A stretch of DNA of 64,000 nt from JAQBQH01 sp035607415 (GCA_035607415.1 DATNAQ010000130.1:1-64000), one strand, 5' to 3'. Shown: positions 52,670 to 60,964, counted from the first letter of the stretch. A program made the numbers and translations. The notes: generated by a model not told the origin, from the letters alone.

Positions 52670-53416
52670 ATGACGCTCGGGCTCCTCCCGCTGCGCCCCC
52701 TCGACGCCTCGGCAGACGGCTTCCGCAACGACGCGCTCTTCAACGTCACGATGCTCATGGTGACGGTGCTGTTCGTGATCGTGACCGGCATCCTCGTCTG
52801 GTCCGTCGTCATGCACCGAAAGGGCCGTCACCGCGCGCAGTACGAGCGCGGCATCGGCCGGCGCCACCTCCTCTTCACCATCGTCATCACCGCGGTGATC
52901 TTCTTCGGCGTCGACGGCACGCTCCTCGTCGACAGCTACCTCGATCTCGACCAGGTGCTGTGGAAGTTCCCGCGCGCCGAGGACCATCCGCTCGAGATCG
53001 AGGTCCTGGCGCAGCAGTGGTCGTGGAACGTGCGCTACGCCGGCCCCGACGGGAGGTTCAACACGCCCGACGACGTGGTCACGCTCGACGACCTCCACGT
53101 CCCCGTCGGGCGCGCGGTGGTCGTGCACATGAAGTCGAAGGACGTGGTGCACTCGTTCTACCTGCCCAACTTCCGCGTCAAGCAGGACGTCCTGCCCGGC
53201 ATCGAGACGCGCGCCTGGTTCGCCGCCAAGCGCGCGGGCACCTACGAGCTCGGCTGCGCGCAGCTCTGCGGCGTCAACCACTACAAGATGCGCGGCCTCG
53301 TCACCGTCGAGAGCGCGGACGCCTTCGACGGCTGGCTGCGCACGCAGTCGGCGATCGGCAAGGCGCGCTGGGACGAAGACGACACGGACGCGCACTGGGG
53401 CTGGCCGTGGGACTGA
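52670..53416 (+). CDS. coxB: Cytochrome c oxidase subunit II
   Basis: 248 residues. Two membrane helices (about 25-48 and 67-89), then the cupredoxin domain. CuA ligands are His161, Cys196, Cys200, His204 and Met207 in HSFYLPNFRV and CAQLCGVNHYKM. Gln198 stands where most A-type enzymes have Glu, as in ba3-type CuA. Aromatic AQQWSWN lies before. No C-terminal cytochrome c is fused here. The next gene overlaps by 10 bp. First gene of the oxidase operon, divergent from the TPR lipoprotein. Confidence 0.93.
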   Translation: MTLGLLPLRPLDASADGFRNDALFNVTMLMVTVLFVIVTGILVWSVVMHRKGRHRAQYERGIGRRHLLFTIVITAVIFFGVDGTLLVDSYLDLDQVLWKFPRAEDHPLEIEVLAQQWSWNVRYAGPDGRFNTPDDVVTLDDLHVPVGRAVVVHMKSKDVVHSFYLPNFRVKQDVLPGIETRAWFAAKRAGTYELGCAQLCGVNHYKMRGLVTVESADAFDGWLRTQSAIGKARWDEDDTDAHWGWPWD

Positions 53417-55068
53417 TCTTCTCGCGCGACCACAAGGTCATCGCCCGCCAGTTCCTTTGGCTCGGCCTGGCGTTCCTCGCCGTCGGCGGCGCGATGGCGA
53501 TCGTCATCCGCTGGAGCCTCGCCTACCCCGGCCGCGCGATCGCCGGCTACGTGGTGACGCCGTCGTCGTACACGACGCTCTTCACGATGCACGGCACCAT
53601 CATGATCTTCTTCGCCGTCACGCCGATCCTCATCGGCGCGTTCGGCAACTTCCTCATCCCGCTGCAGCTCGGGGCGCGCGACATGTCGTTCCCGACGCTG
53701 AACATGGTCTCGTTCTGGACGCAGCTCGTCGCCTCGATCGTCGCCGTCGCCGCGTGGCTGGTGCCGGCGTCGGCCAACGCGGGCTGGACCGGCTATCCGC
53801 CGCTGTCGACGCCGGTCGGCACGCCCGGCATCGGGCAGACCTTGTGGACGCTGGCGCTCATCCTCGCCGGCGCGTCGACGACGATGGGCGCGGTCAATTA
53901 CATCACCACCGTGCTGCGCGAGCGCGCGCCGGGCATGACGCTGATGCGCATGCCGCTGACGATCTGGGGCCTGTGGCTCACCTCGATCCTGAACGCGCTG
54001 TTCGTGCCGGTGCTCGGCGCGGCGATGCTGCTGCTGCTCAGCGATCGCCTGTTCGGCACCCACTTCTTCGTCGCCGGCGTGATGGTGCGCGCCGGCGGCG
54101 ATCCGCTGCTCTATCAGCACCTCTTTTGGATCTTCGGCCACCCCGAGGTCTACATCCTCATCCTGCCGGTGTGGGGCATCGTCGGCGACCTCATCTCGTT
54201 CTTCGCGCGCAAGCCGGCCTACGGCTATCGCATGAGCGTGATCTCGATGGCGACGGTGACGGTGCTGTCGTCGCTGGTCTACGGCCACCACTTGTTCGTC
54301 GCGGCGATGACGCCGATGCTCGGGCGCGCCTTCATGGTGCTCACGCTGCTCATCTCGGCGCCGGCGATGATCCTCTTCCTCAACTGGATGCACACGCTGT
54401 GGCGCGGCAGCATCCGGCTCGAGGTGCCGATGCTGTTCACGCTCGGCGTCCTCTTCGTGTTCGGCGTCGGCGGGCTCACCGGGCTGTTCCTCGCCGACAT
54501 TCCGCAGGACGTGTACCTGCACGACACCTTCTTCGTCGTCGGGCACTTCCACTTGATCATGGCGGCGGCGGTGTTCCTCGGATCGTTCGCGGCGATCTAC
54601 TTCTGGTTCCCCAAGATGTTCGGGCGCTCGATGTCGCGCACGCTCGGCACGATCCATTTTGCGATCACGCTGCCCTGCCTCGTCGTCATCTTCGGCGGCA
54701 TGCTGCTCCTCGGCAACGCCGGCATGCAGCGGCGGCTCTACGATCCGTCGGCGTACGAGCTGTTCCGGCCGCTCCGGCCGTGGAACGTGGCGCTCACGCA
54801 CACGGCGTTCTTGCTCGCCGCGGCGCAGCTCCTCTTCGTGTGGAACTTCTTCGCGTCGCTCCTGCGCGGCAAGCCGGCGACGGACAACCCGTGGTCGGTC
54901 GGCACGCTCGAGTGGACGCACACGACGACGCCGCCCGGGCCGCACAACTTCGCCGAGATCCCGACGGTGCGCCACGGGCCGCACGAGTTCAACCATCCGC
55001 AGCTCGACGGCGACGGCGATAAAGACTGGCTCGGCCAGGCGGAGAAGCTCCCGGGAGATCCGGAGTGA
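53407..55068 (+). CDS. ctaD: Cytochrome c oxidase subunit I
   Basis: 553 residues from GTG 53407. All metal ligands are present: His62 and His382 (low-spin haem), His380 (high-spin haem), His245, His294, His295 (CuB) and the cross-linked Tyr249 in GHPEVY. D-channel residues Asn81, Asp92, Asn99 and Glu247 are conserved. Where A-family enzymes have the K-channel TGIK (Thr359/Lys362 in Rhodobacter), this protein has AMIL, Ala320 and Leu323, in gap-free alignment. It is therefore A-family-like without the K-channel lysine. The soluble tail carries TPPGPHNFAEIPTV. Confidence 0.95.
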   Translation: MGLIFSRDHKVIARQFLWLGLAFLAVGGAMAIVIRWSLAYPGRAIAGYVVTPSSYTTLFTMHGTIMIFFAVTPILIGAFGNFLIPLQLGARDMSFPTLNMVSFWTQLVASIVAVAAWLVPASANAGWTGYPPLSTPVGTPGIGQTLWTLALILAGASTTMGAVNYITTVLRERAPGMTLMRMPLTIWGLWLTSILNALFVPVLGAAMLLLLSDRLFGTHFFVAGVMVRAGGDPLLYQHLFWIFGHPEVYILILPVWGIVGDLISFFARKPAYGYRMSVISMATVTVLSSLVYGHHLFVAAMTPMLGRAFMVLTLLISAPAMILFLNWMHTLWRGSIRLEVPMLFTLGVLFVFGVGGLTGLFLADIPQDVYLHDTFFVVGHFHLIMAAAVFLGSFAAIYFWFPKMFGRSMSRTLGTIHFAITLPCLVVIFGGMLLLGNAGMQRRLYDPSAYELFRPLRPWNVALTHTAFLLAAAQLLFVWNFFASLLRGKPATDNPWSVGTLEWTHTTTPPGPHNFAEIPTVRHGPHEFNHPQLDGDGDKDWLGQAEKLPGDPE

Positions 55069-56267
55069 ACGACGCCCGCGCACGCACGTCGTTCATCGGC
55101 ATGGCCGTCTTCCTCGGCGGCTGGACCATGCTGTTCGCCACGCTCTTGTTCGTCTGGGCCGACGTGCGCGTGTCGTCGCCGGTCTGGCCGCCCGACGGTG
55201 AGCCGCGCGCGCCGCTGCTCTACCCCGCCGTCGCCACCATCTTGATCGCCGCGTCGTCGTGGCTGCTCGCGCGCGGGCGCGTCGCCGCCACCGTGCTCGC
55301 CGGCGTCGGCTTCGTCGCGGTGCAGCTCGCCGGCCTCGCCGCGCTGTGGCGCGCGGGCGTGACGCCGTCGTCGGGGCGCTACGGCTCGCTCCTCTACACG
55401 TTCCTCGCGCTGCACGGCCTGCACGTCCTCGTCGGGCTCGGCGGCCTGGTGCTCGCGGGGGCGACCCAGCCCAACTGGCGCCGCTTCTGGCACTTCGTCG
55501 GCGCCGTGTGGCTCGTGCTCTTCGCCGCGCTCTATCTGGCCGGCTGCGCCGACGAGCACACGCGCGGCCGCGTCGCCTACGAAAACTACTGCCGCCCGTG
55601 CCACGGCGAAAACGGCGACGGTCACGGCTACGCCTCGCCCGGCCTGCGCCCGGCGCCGCGCGACTTCACCGATCCGCTCTTCAAGTTCGGCCACACGCGC
55701 GACTACGGGCTGCCGCCCGACAGCGAGCTCGAGCACATCATCCGCCATGGCCTCAACGGCACCGCGATGCGCCCGTGGGAGCTCTCCGATCGCGAGCTCG
55801 AGGACGTCATCAAGTACATCCAGACCTTCTCGCCGCGTTGGAAGAGCGAGCCGCGCGGCGAGCTCATCGAGCCCTCGCCCGATCCGTGGGGGCCCGCGCG
55901 CGAGGCAGCGGCGGTCCAGCGCGGCGACGTGCTCTTCCACGAGACCGTGCAGTGCAACAAGTGCCATGACGTGCGCGAGCTGCGGCCGACCGACTTCTGC
56001 CTGCACAAGAAGCCGGGCGCGCCCGGCCAATGCCTCTTACAGGCGACCGAGCTGCCGCCGAACCTGCGCTGCGATCCCTTGCGCGCGGTCTATCCGGGCA
56101 CGGAGCTGAGCGACCTCTACCGCACCATCGCGTCGGGCATCGGCGGCGCCTCGATGCCGACGTTCAAGGGCGGCATGCCCGAAGCCGATCTCTGGGCGCT
56201 CGCCTATTACGTGCGCTCGCTGCGCCGCGATCAGACCGGCTGCAACTTGTCGCGCACCGGCCAGTAG
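55065..56267 (+). CDS. Oxidase subunit III-like protein fused to two cytochrome c domains
   Basis: 400 residues. Residues 1-160 form five helices of subunit III type (FIGMAVFLGGWTMLFATLLFVW, YTFLALHGLHVLVGLGGLV, FWHFVGAVWLVLFAALYLAGC). Residues 165-258 form a cytochrome c with CRPCH (176-180) and Met235; residues about 280-390 form a second with CNKCH (297-301) and Met364. The fusion places electron-donor haems in the oxidase complex. A single open frame with no internal stop or start. Overlaps ctaD by 4 bp, and at the 3' end the convergent 164-residue protein by 37 bp. Confidence 0.88.
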   Translation: MNDARARTSFIGMAVFLGGWTMLFATLLFVWADVRVSSPVWPPDGEPRAPLLYPAVATILIAASSWLLARGRVAATVLAGVGFVAVQLAGLAALWRAGVTPSSGRYGSLLYTFLALHGLHVLVGLGGLVLAGATQPNWRRFWHFVGAVWLVLFAALYLAGCADEHTRGRVAYENYCRPCHGENGDGHGYASPGLRPAPRDFTDPLFKFGHTRDYGLPPDSELEHIIRHGLNGTAMRPWELSDRELEDVIKYIQTFSPRWKSEPRGELIEPSPDPWGPAREAAAVQRGDVLFHETVQCNKCHDVRELRPTDFCLHKKPGAPGQCLLQATELPPNLRCDPLRAVYPGTELSDLYRTIASGIGGASMPTFKGGMPEADLWALAYYVRSLRRDQTGCNLSRTGQ

Positions 56268-56725
56268 CCCTCGGACACGTAGGCGCCCGACTCTTCCATG
56301 AGCTCGCGCACCTCGCCCGGATGCGCCACCTCGTCGACGAGGACGATGGCGCGGCCCGTGGCGACGAGATCGAGGTAGCGCGAGCGCATGTGCGGGCGCA
56401 CCGCGCGCGGATAGCGCTGGCCGCCGAGCCAGCCGCCGAGCAACAGGCCGAAGCCGACGCCGGCGACGAGCGCGACGACCGAATAGAACCACGACGGTGA
56501 CAGCGATCGCGCGACGTACGTGAAGAGCATGCCCACCGCCAGCCCCCACGCGGCCACGCGCAGCCACGGCGAGCGCTCCTCGACCACCAGGGTCTCGACC
56601 GGCTGTCCGTCGGCGCCGGGCAGGAACAGGCGGATGCTGCCGACGCCATCGAACTCGCGCAGCCGCTCGGACGCGCGCAGGGCGGCCTCGGGATCGCGAA
56701 ACACGCCGGTCAGCGTCGAGCGCAT
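56231..56725 (-). CDS. Hypothetical two-helix membrane protein
   Basis: 164 residues from ATG 56725. N-terminal alpha/beta segment STLTGVFRDPEAALRASERLREF and C-terminal EVRELMEESGAYVSEGYW, flanking a membrane hairpin (about 55-72 and 80-102, rich in Gly). The ends resemble halves of a YflT/general-stress-17M-like or DUF3341-like (ActD) domain interrupted by the hairpin. ActD is a subunit of alternative complex III, which would fit the oxidase context, but the match is weak. Function unassigned. Confidence 0.6.
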   Translation of the reverse strand: MRSTLTGVFRDPEAALRASERLREFDGVGSIRLFLPGADGQPVETLVVEERSPWLRVAAWGLAVGMLFTYVARSLSPSWFYSVVALVAGVGFGLLLGGWLGGQRYPRAVRPHMRSRYLDLVATGRAIVLVDEVAHPGEVRELMEESGAYVSEGYWPVRDKLQPV

Positions 56726-56756
56726 GCCCCGTAACAAAAGCAAACGGCGCGCCGGA

Positions 56757-56891
56757 TCATGACGCCCGACGGTGCGCGCGCCACACCAGCGCGGCGACGA
56801 CGCCACCGATGGCGAGCGGCGCGGTGACGAACGCCCCCACCAGCTTCCAGATCGACGGCGCCACCACCGTCGCGCACATCGGGCAGATCAC
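56757..56891 (-). CDS. Small CPxC membrane protein
   Basis: 44 residues, GTG 56891 overlapping the subunit III stop (GTGA). ICPMCATVVAPSIWKLVG then a hydrophobic helix (AFVTAPLAIGGVVAALVW) and basic RAHRR tail. Two-cysteine zinc- or haem-like motif beside one membrane span. Translational coupling to an oxidase subunit suggests a structural or assembly subunit, which is inference. Small size limits confidence. Confidence 0.5.
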   Translation of the reverse strand: MICPMCATVVAPSIWKLVGAFVTAPLAIGGVVAALVWRAHRRAS

Positions 56892-57586
56892 GGACGGATC
56901 CCCTTGGCGAGCGCGTCGGCGACGAGCGCGACGACGAACAGTACCGGGAACGCCAGCGGCAGCACGAACATCAATTTCACCGCCCGTCGCTCGCCGCGCA
57001 AGTTCATCGCGAAGAAAACGATCGCGAAGAATCCGCACGCGGCGGCGACGCCGAGCGCGACCGCGGCGGCGGTGCCGACCGCCGGTCCGAGATAGAACGC
57101 GGTGAAGAGCACGACCCACACCGCGTCGACGAACTGCCAGAAGAGCGCGGCACCTTGCGAGCGGCGCGCGGCGGCGAGCGCGATCAAACCGGCGAGCACG
57201 TGCAGGCCGTGCCAGCCGGTGGCGATGAAGAAGATCGACGCCGCCGGATCGGCGCCGATGCCGATGCCGTGGCGCGCGAGCGCGGCGTACTCGAAGATCT
57301 GCGCGCCGAGGAACGCGGCACCGAGCGCCAGCGTCGGCACGATCCAGCCGCGCACCAGCGTCCACGACGAGGCCAGGAGCAGCGCCGCGGCCACGGCAGC
57401 GAGCGGCAGGTTCAGGCGCGCCGCAGCGTCGGGCCAGCTCTCGGCGCGCGCGCGCAGAATCGCATACGACAGGCAGAGCGCGCCGAACGAGCTGGCGTCG
57501 GTCACGAGAAACACCCACATGCCGAGCCGCCCGGTCGGCGCGGTGGCCGGCGGCGCAGGCGCGTCAGCGACGGGGGCGGTCGACAT
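56888..57586 (-). CDS. Cytochrome c oxidase subunit III fused to subunit IV-like domain
   Basis: 232 residues. Subunit III part (about 20-165): LGMWVFLVTDASSFGALCLSYAIL, FFIATGWHGLHVLAGLIALA, FWQFVDAVWVVLFTAFYLG. Remaining residues 168-232 contain two more helices with FFAIVFFAMNLRGERRAVKLMFVLP, resembling the prokaryotic subunit IV (CtaF/CyoD) family. Encoded convergently to the ctaD operon, as a second subunit III. TGT + TATTGT lies 8 nt before its ATG. Confidence 0.82.
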   Translation of the reverse strand: MSTAPVADAPAPPATAPTGRLGMWVFLVTDASSFGALCLSYAILRARAESWPDAAARLNLPLAAVAAALLLASSWTLVRGWIVPTLALGAAFLGAQIFEYAALARHGIGIGADPAASIFFIATGWHGLHVLAGLIALAAARRSQGAALFWQFVDAVWVVLFTAFYLGPAVGTAAAVALGVAAACGFFAIVFFAMNLRGERRAVKLMFVLPLAFPVLFVVALVADALAKGIRP

Positions 57587-57654
57587 GCGCCGTCACAATA
57601 ACATCCCCATCCGCGTGCGGCTCGGGTAAAATACCGACGGGGATTCGCGCGCCC

Positions 57655-59592
57655 ATGGGACGAGGCCAGGACGACTCGCCGGACGACCTTCCGCTGTTCG
57701 ACGGCGGCGAGGCCGATACCATGCAAGCGGCCAAGGCCAAGCTCGAGGATCTCGCCGACGCGCCCGACGGCAAGACGCAGTCGGACATCGCGCGCATCGA
57801 CACCGATCGGCAGAACATGCCGTCGGCGGTCTTGCCGCGCCCGCTCGCCTCCGACGAGCTGCGCAAGGAGTTGTCCGACGGCGGCTTCTCGCGCATCGAC
57901 ACGCTGCCCGACGGGTTCGCCGACATCCTGAAGCGGCGCTCGCTGCAGCCGGGCGACGTCGTCGGCGAGCACTATCGCCTCATCGAGGTGCTCGGCGGCG
58001 GCGCGATGGGCCACGTGTTCACCGCCGAGAACCGCGCCATCGGATCGACGGTGGCGATCAAGGTGCTCAAGCCCGAGCTGCTCGCCAACCCCGAGTTCCG
58101 CCAGCGCTTCCAGTACGAGGCGCAGGCGGTGGGCTCCATCGAGCACCCCAACGTCGCCCGCTTCCTCGACGTCGTCGTCGGCGATCCCACGTTCCTCGTC
58201 ATGGAGTACGTGCCCGGCGAGACGCTGGCGACGACGCTCGCGCGCGAAAAGGCGATGTCGATCCAGCGCGCGGTGCACATCGCGACGCGGCTGGCGTGGG
58301 GGCTCGACGCGGCGCACGCGGCCGGGATCATCCACCGCGATCTCAAGCCGGCGAACGTGATCCTCACGGCCGATCGCGAGGTCGGCGAGACGCCGAAGCT
58401 GATCGACTTCGGGCTGGCGAAAATCGCCGCGGTCGCCGGCACCGAGCAGCTCACGCGCACCGGCCAGATCATCGGCACGCCGTCGTACATGTCGCCCGAG
58501 CAGATCTCGGGGCGCGAGGTCGACGCGCGCAGCGACGTCTACGCCCTGGCCTGCCTGCTCTACGAGATGATCGCGGGGCGGCCGCCGTTCACCGGCAGCG
58601 ACGACGTGCAGACGCTCTATCGTCAGCTGCACGAGCCGCCCGAGCCGCTGTCGCTCAACGCCGCCGACATCCCGGCGACGCTCGACAAGGTGGTGAACCG
58701 CGCGCTCGCCAAGAACCCGCACGATCGCTATGGCTCGATGCAGGAGCTCGCGCGCGCGCTCAACGGCGCCGTCGAGAAGCGGCGCCCCGGCGACGGCGGC
58801 ACCACGACGACGGCGCTTCCGCGGCGCACCTCGGCGCTCGCGCTCACGCTCGCCTTCGTCGTCGGCGTGGGGCTCACCGCGGGCGCCTGGGCCTGGCGGC
58901 AGCGGCACGTGCCGCACGTCGTGGTCAGCGCGGCGCCGGTGGCGGGCGGGACCATCATGGTCGCCTCCGAGCCGCCGGGCGGCCAGGTCGAGCTCGACGG
59001 CGTGGCCATGCCCGAGACCACGCCGACGACCCTGCGCGGCGTGTCCGCGGGCGATCACGTGGTGCGCGTCTCGGCGGCGCGGCGCGCGCCCGTCGAGCAG
59101 CACACCAAGCTCGGCGACGGCGAGCGCACGCTGGTGCAGGTGACGCTGCCGCCGTCGAACCACCATGTGCGGCTGGAGACGATTCCGTCGGGCGCGTTCG
59201 CCTATGTCAACGGCGTGCTGCAGACCGGCCAGACGCCGCTCGAGCTCACCGTCGACGACGACGACTTCTATGAGCTCGCCGTCGAGAAGGACGGCTTCGA
59301 GATGACGACGCGGCCGATCACGCCCGACGATCGCGATCCGGTGGTGACGGTGACGCTCCTGCCCGAGAAGACCGAGCGCGGCACGCTGCTCCTCGACAGC
59401 GACATCGTGGCCGAGGTGTGGGTCGACGGGCGAAGCTCGGGCTTCATCAGCCCGACGATGTTCCGCCTGCCCGCGGGCGATCACACCGTGCAGCTGCGCG
59501 ACGACGACGACATCCGCTCCGCGACGGCGAAAGTGAAGATCAAGGTCGGGCGCGCCACGCAGCTCTCGCTCAAGGGGACGCGTGCGCCGTAG
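57655..59592 (+). CDS. Ser/Thr protein kinase with PEGA repeats
   Basis: 645 residues. Acidic N-terminus of about 100 residues, then a kinase domain (about 104-365): VLGGGAMGHVF, VAIKVLKPE (Lys), HRDLKPANVIL (catalytic Asp), DFGLAK (DFG) and GTPSYMSPEQ. A transmembrane helix at about 392-414 leads to periplasmic PEGA repeats (about 432-500, 500-570 and 570-640; ASEPPGGQVELDG). A receptor-like kinase typical of myxobacteria. Upstream TAAAAT (57630 region) with about a 20-nt leader. Confidence 0.95.
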   Translation: MGRGQDDSPDDLPLFDGGEADTMQAAKAKLEDLADAPDGKTQSDIARIDTDRQNMPSAVLPRPLASDELRKELSDGGFSRIDTLPDGFADILKRRSLQPGDVVGEHYRLIEVLGGGAMGHVFTAENRAIGSTVAIKVLKPELLANPEFRQRFQYEAQAVGSIEHPNVARFLDVVVGDPTFLVMEYVPGETLATTLAREKAMSIQRAVHIATRLAWGLDAAHAAGIIHRDLKPANVILTADREVGETPKLIDFGLAKIAAVAGTEQLTRTGQIIGTPSYMSPEQISGREVDARSDVYALACLLYEMIAGRPPFTGSDDVQTLYRQLHEPPEPLSLNAADIPATLDKVVNRALAKNPHDRYGSMQELARALNGAVEKRRPGDGGTTTTALPRRTSALALTLAFVVGVGLTAGAWAWRQRHVPHVVVSAAPVAGGTIMVASEPPGGQVELDGVAMPETTPTTLRGVSAGDHVVRVSAARRAPVEQHTKLGDGERTLVQVTLPPSNHHVRLETIPSGAFAYVNGVLQTGQTPLELTVDDDDFYELAVEKDGFEMTTRPITPDDRDPVVTVTLLPEKTERGTLLLDSDIVAEVWVDGRSSGFISPTMFRLPAGDHTVQLRDDDDIRSATAKVKIKVGRATQLSLKGTRAP

Positions 59593-60610
59593 CCTCGCTG
59601 CCGTCGCCGTCTTCGCCGCCGCCACCGTCGTCGTCGGCAGCGCGCGGCCCGCCGTCGCCGAGCCGATCGTCTTGCGCGTCGGCACCGCCGCCCCCGACGG
59701 CACCGGCTGGGCGCGCGAGTTCAAGGCGTTCGGCCGCTGGGTCGAGGCCGAGGCCAAAGGCGCGCTGCGCATCAAGCTCTACCTGAACTCCGTCGCCGGC
59801 GACGAGCTGGAGATGGGCGAGCGCGTGCGCCGCGGCCAGCTCGACGGTGTCGCCTCCGGACAGTTCCTCTGCCAAACGCTCGCGCCGTCGATGCGCGTGC
59901 TGCGTCTGCCCGGCGTCTTCCAGAACCGCGACGAGGCGCGCGACATCGTCTCGCGCCTCCACGACACCGTCGAGAAGGAGGCGGCCAAGAACGGCTTCGT
60001 GGTGCTCGGCGCCGCCGGGCTCGGGCCCGATGTCATCTTCTCGCGCGAGCCGGTGCGCTCGATGGAGGACGCGCGCCGGCTCAAGCTGTGGCGCTGGGAC
60101 GTCGACGATCTCGGCATCGCCGCCTCGCGCGAGATGGGCCTCGACATCGTGCCGGTGCCGCTCCACGAGGCGCTCCGCGCCTACGACGATCACAAGCTCG
60201 ACGGCTTCCTCGCCGCGCCGTCGGCGGCGCTCGCGTTCCAGTGGTCCTCGGCCACGAGCTACGTGACCGACCTGCACTCCGGCTACCTCTACGGCTGCCT
60301 CGTCTTCGGCGAAAAGCAGTTCCAGCGGCTCGATCCCGCCCTCCAACAGGCCCTCCGCGCCGGCGCGGCGCGCATGCTCGTCGGCATCGAAGAGCTCGGC
60401 CGCCGCCAGGACGAAGAGCTCCTCGGCGGCCTCTTCGCCAAGCAGGGCCTCAAGACGGTGCAGGCCTCGGCGTCGTTCCGGTCCGAATATTTCGCCGCCG
60501 CCAAGGCGGCTCGCGAGCGCCTCGTCGGGAAGTTGATCCCGCGCGACCTCGTCGAGACGGTGTTGCGAATGCTCGCCGACTATCGCATCGAGCATCCGCA
60601 GCAGCGGTAA
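59582..60610 (+). CDS. TRAP-type (DctP-like) solute-binding protein
   Basis: 342 residues, GTG start overlapping the kinase stop by 11 bp. Signal peptide (VAVFAAATVVVGSARPAVA) then a DctP fold: LRVGTAAPDGTGWAREFKAFGRWVEAEAKGAL, AGDELEMGERVRRGQLDG and LKLWRWDVDDLGIAASREMGLDIVPVPLHEALRAYDDHKLDGFLA. Binds a small carboxylate or other ligand in the periplasm. No TRAP permease (DctQM) is in the window, so it may serve a sensory role for the coupled kinase. That is inference. Confidence 0.88.
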   Translation: MRRSLAAVAVFAAATVVVGSARPAVAEPIVLRVGTAAPDGTGWAREFKAFGRWVEAEAKGALRIKLYLNSVAGDELEMGERVRRGQLDGVASGQFLCQTLAPSMRVLRLPGVFQNRDEARDIVSRLHDTVEKEAAKNGFVVLGAAGLGPDVIFSREPVRSMEDARRLKLWRWDVDDLGIAASREMGLDIVPVPLHEALRAYDDHKLDGFLAAPSAALAFQWSSATSYVTDLHSGYLYGCLVFGEKQFQRLDPALQQALRAGAARMLVGIEELGRRQDEELLGGLFAKQGLKTVQASASFRSEYFAAAKAARERLVGKLIPRDLVETVLRMLADYRIEHPQQR

Positions 60611-60611
60611 A

Positions 60612-60635
60612 CGGCTGTGGCGTCGGCTGTGGCGT
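60612..60635 (+). repeat. 12-bp tandem repeat
   Basis: Two copies of cggctgtggcgt directly before hairpin element 1. Confidence 0.7.
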
Positions 60636-60636
60636 C

Positions 60637-60764
60637 GGCCGTGTGCGCAAGGTGTCCTTGCCGCGCTCAGACAGTCCTCGCCCGCCGCCACGCAGTGCTC
60701 GATTCTGGCGCCGTGCTGGCGGGCTGCGGAACTCGCGCGGCAAGGACACCTTGCGCGCACGGCC
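60637..60764. repeat. Hairpin element 1 (30-bp arms, 68-bp core)
   Basis: 128 bp. Arms 60637-60666 and 60735-60764 are inverted repeats with 29 of 30 pairs, containing gtgtccttgccgcgc. The 68-bp core (60667-60734) can itself pair further (gcccgcc with ggcgggc). The core is about 90 percent identical, inverted, to the core of element 2 although the arms are unrelated. No gene overlaps it. Confidence 0.8.
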
Positions 60765-60817
60765 TCCTAAATAGCGCCTGGTCCGGAGGCATTCGGAAGA
60801 GAGGTAGGGAGCGGGGG

Positions 60818-60929
60818 TAGCGAGCAATGTCCGCGCGGCGAGTTCCGCAGGCCGCCAGCACGGCGGGTGAATCGAGCACGGCGTTGCGGCGGGCGAGGAC
60901 TGTTTGAGCCGCGCGGACGTTGCTCGCTA
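60818..60929. repeat. Hairpin element 2 (22-bp arms, 68-bp core)
   Basis: 112 bp. Arms 60818-60839 and 60908-60929 pair at 21 of 22 positions (tagcgagcaatgtccgcgcggc). Core 60840-60907 is the inverted homologue of core 1 (about 61 of 68 identical). The 53 bp between the elements show no feature. The right arm ends 35 bp from the stop of the next gene. Confidence 0.8.
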
Positions 60930-60964
60930 CTCCCGCGAGCCAGCGGCCTCGACCCGCAGCAACC

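Noticed and set aside
60637..60929. Possibility that the hairpins are integron attC sites
   Set aside because: No GTTRRRY core triplet pairs at the ends, no integrase gene, and the arms differ between the two copies.
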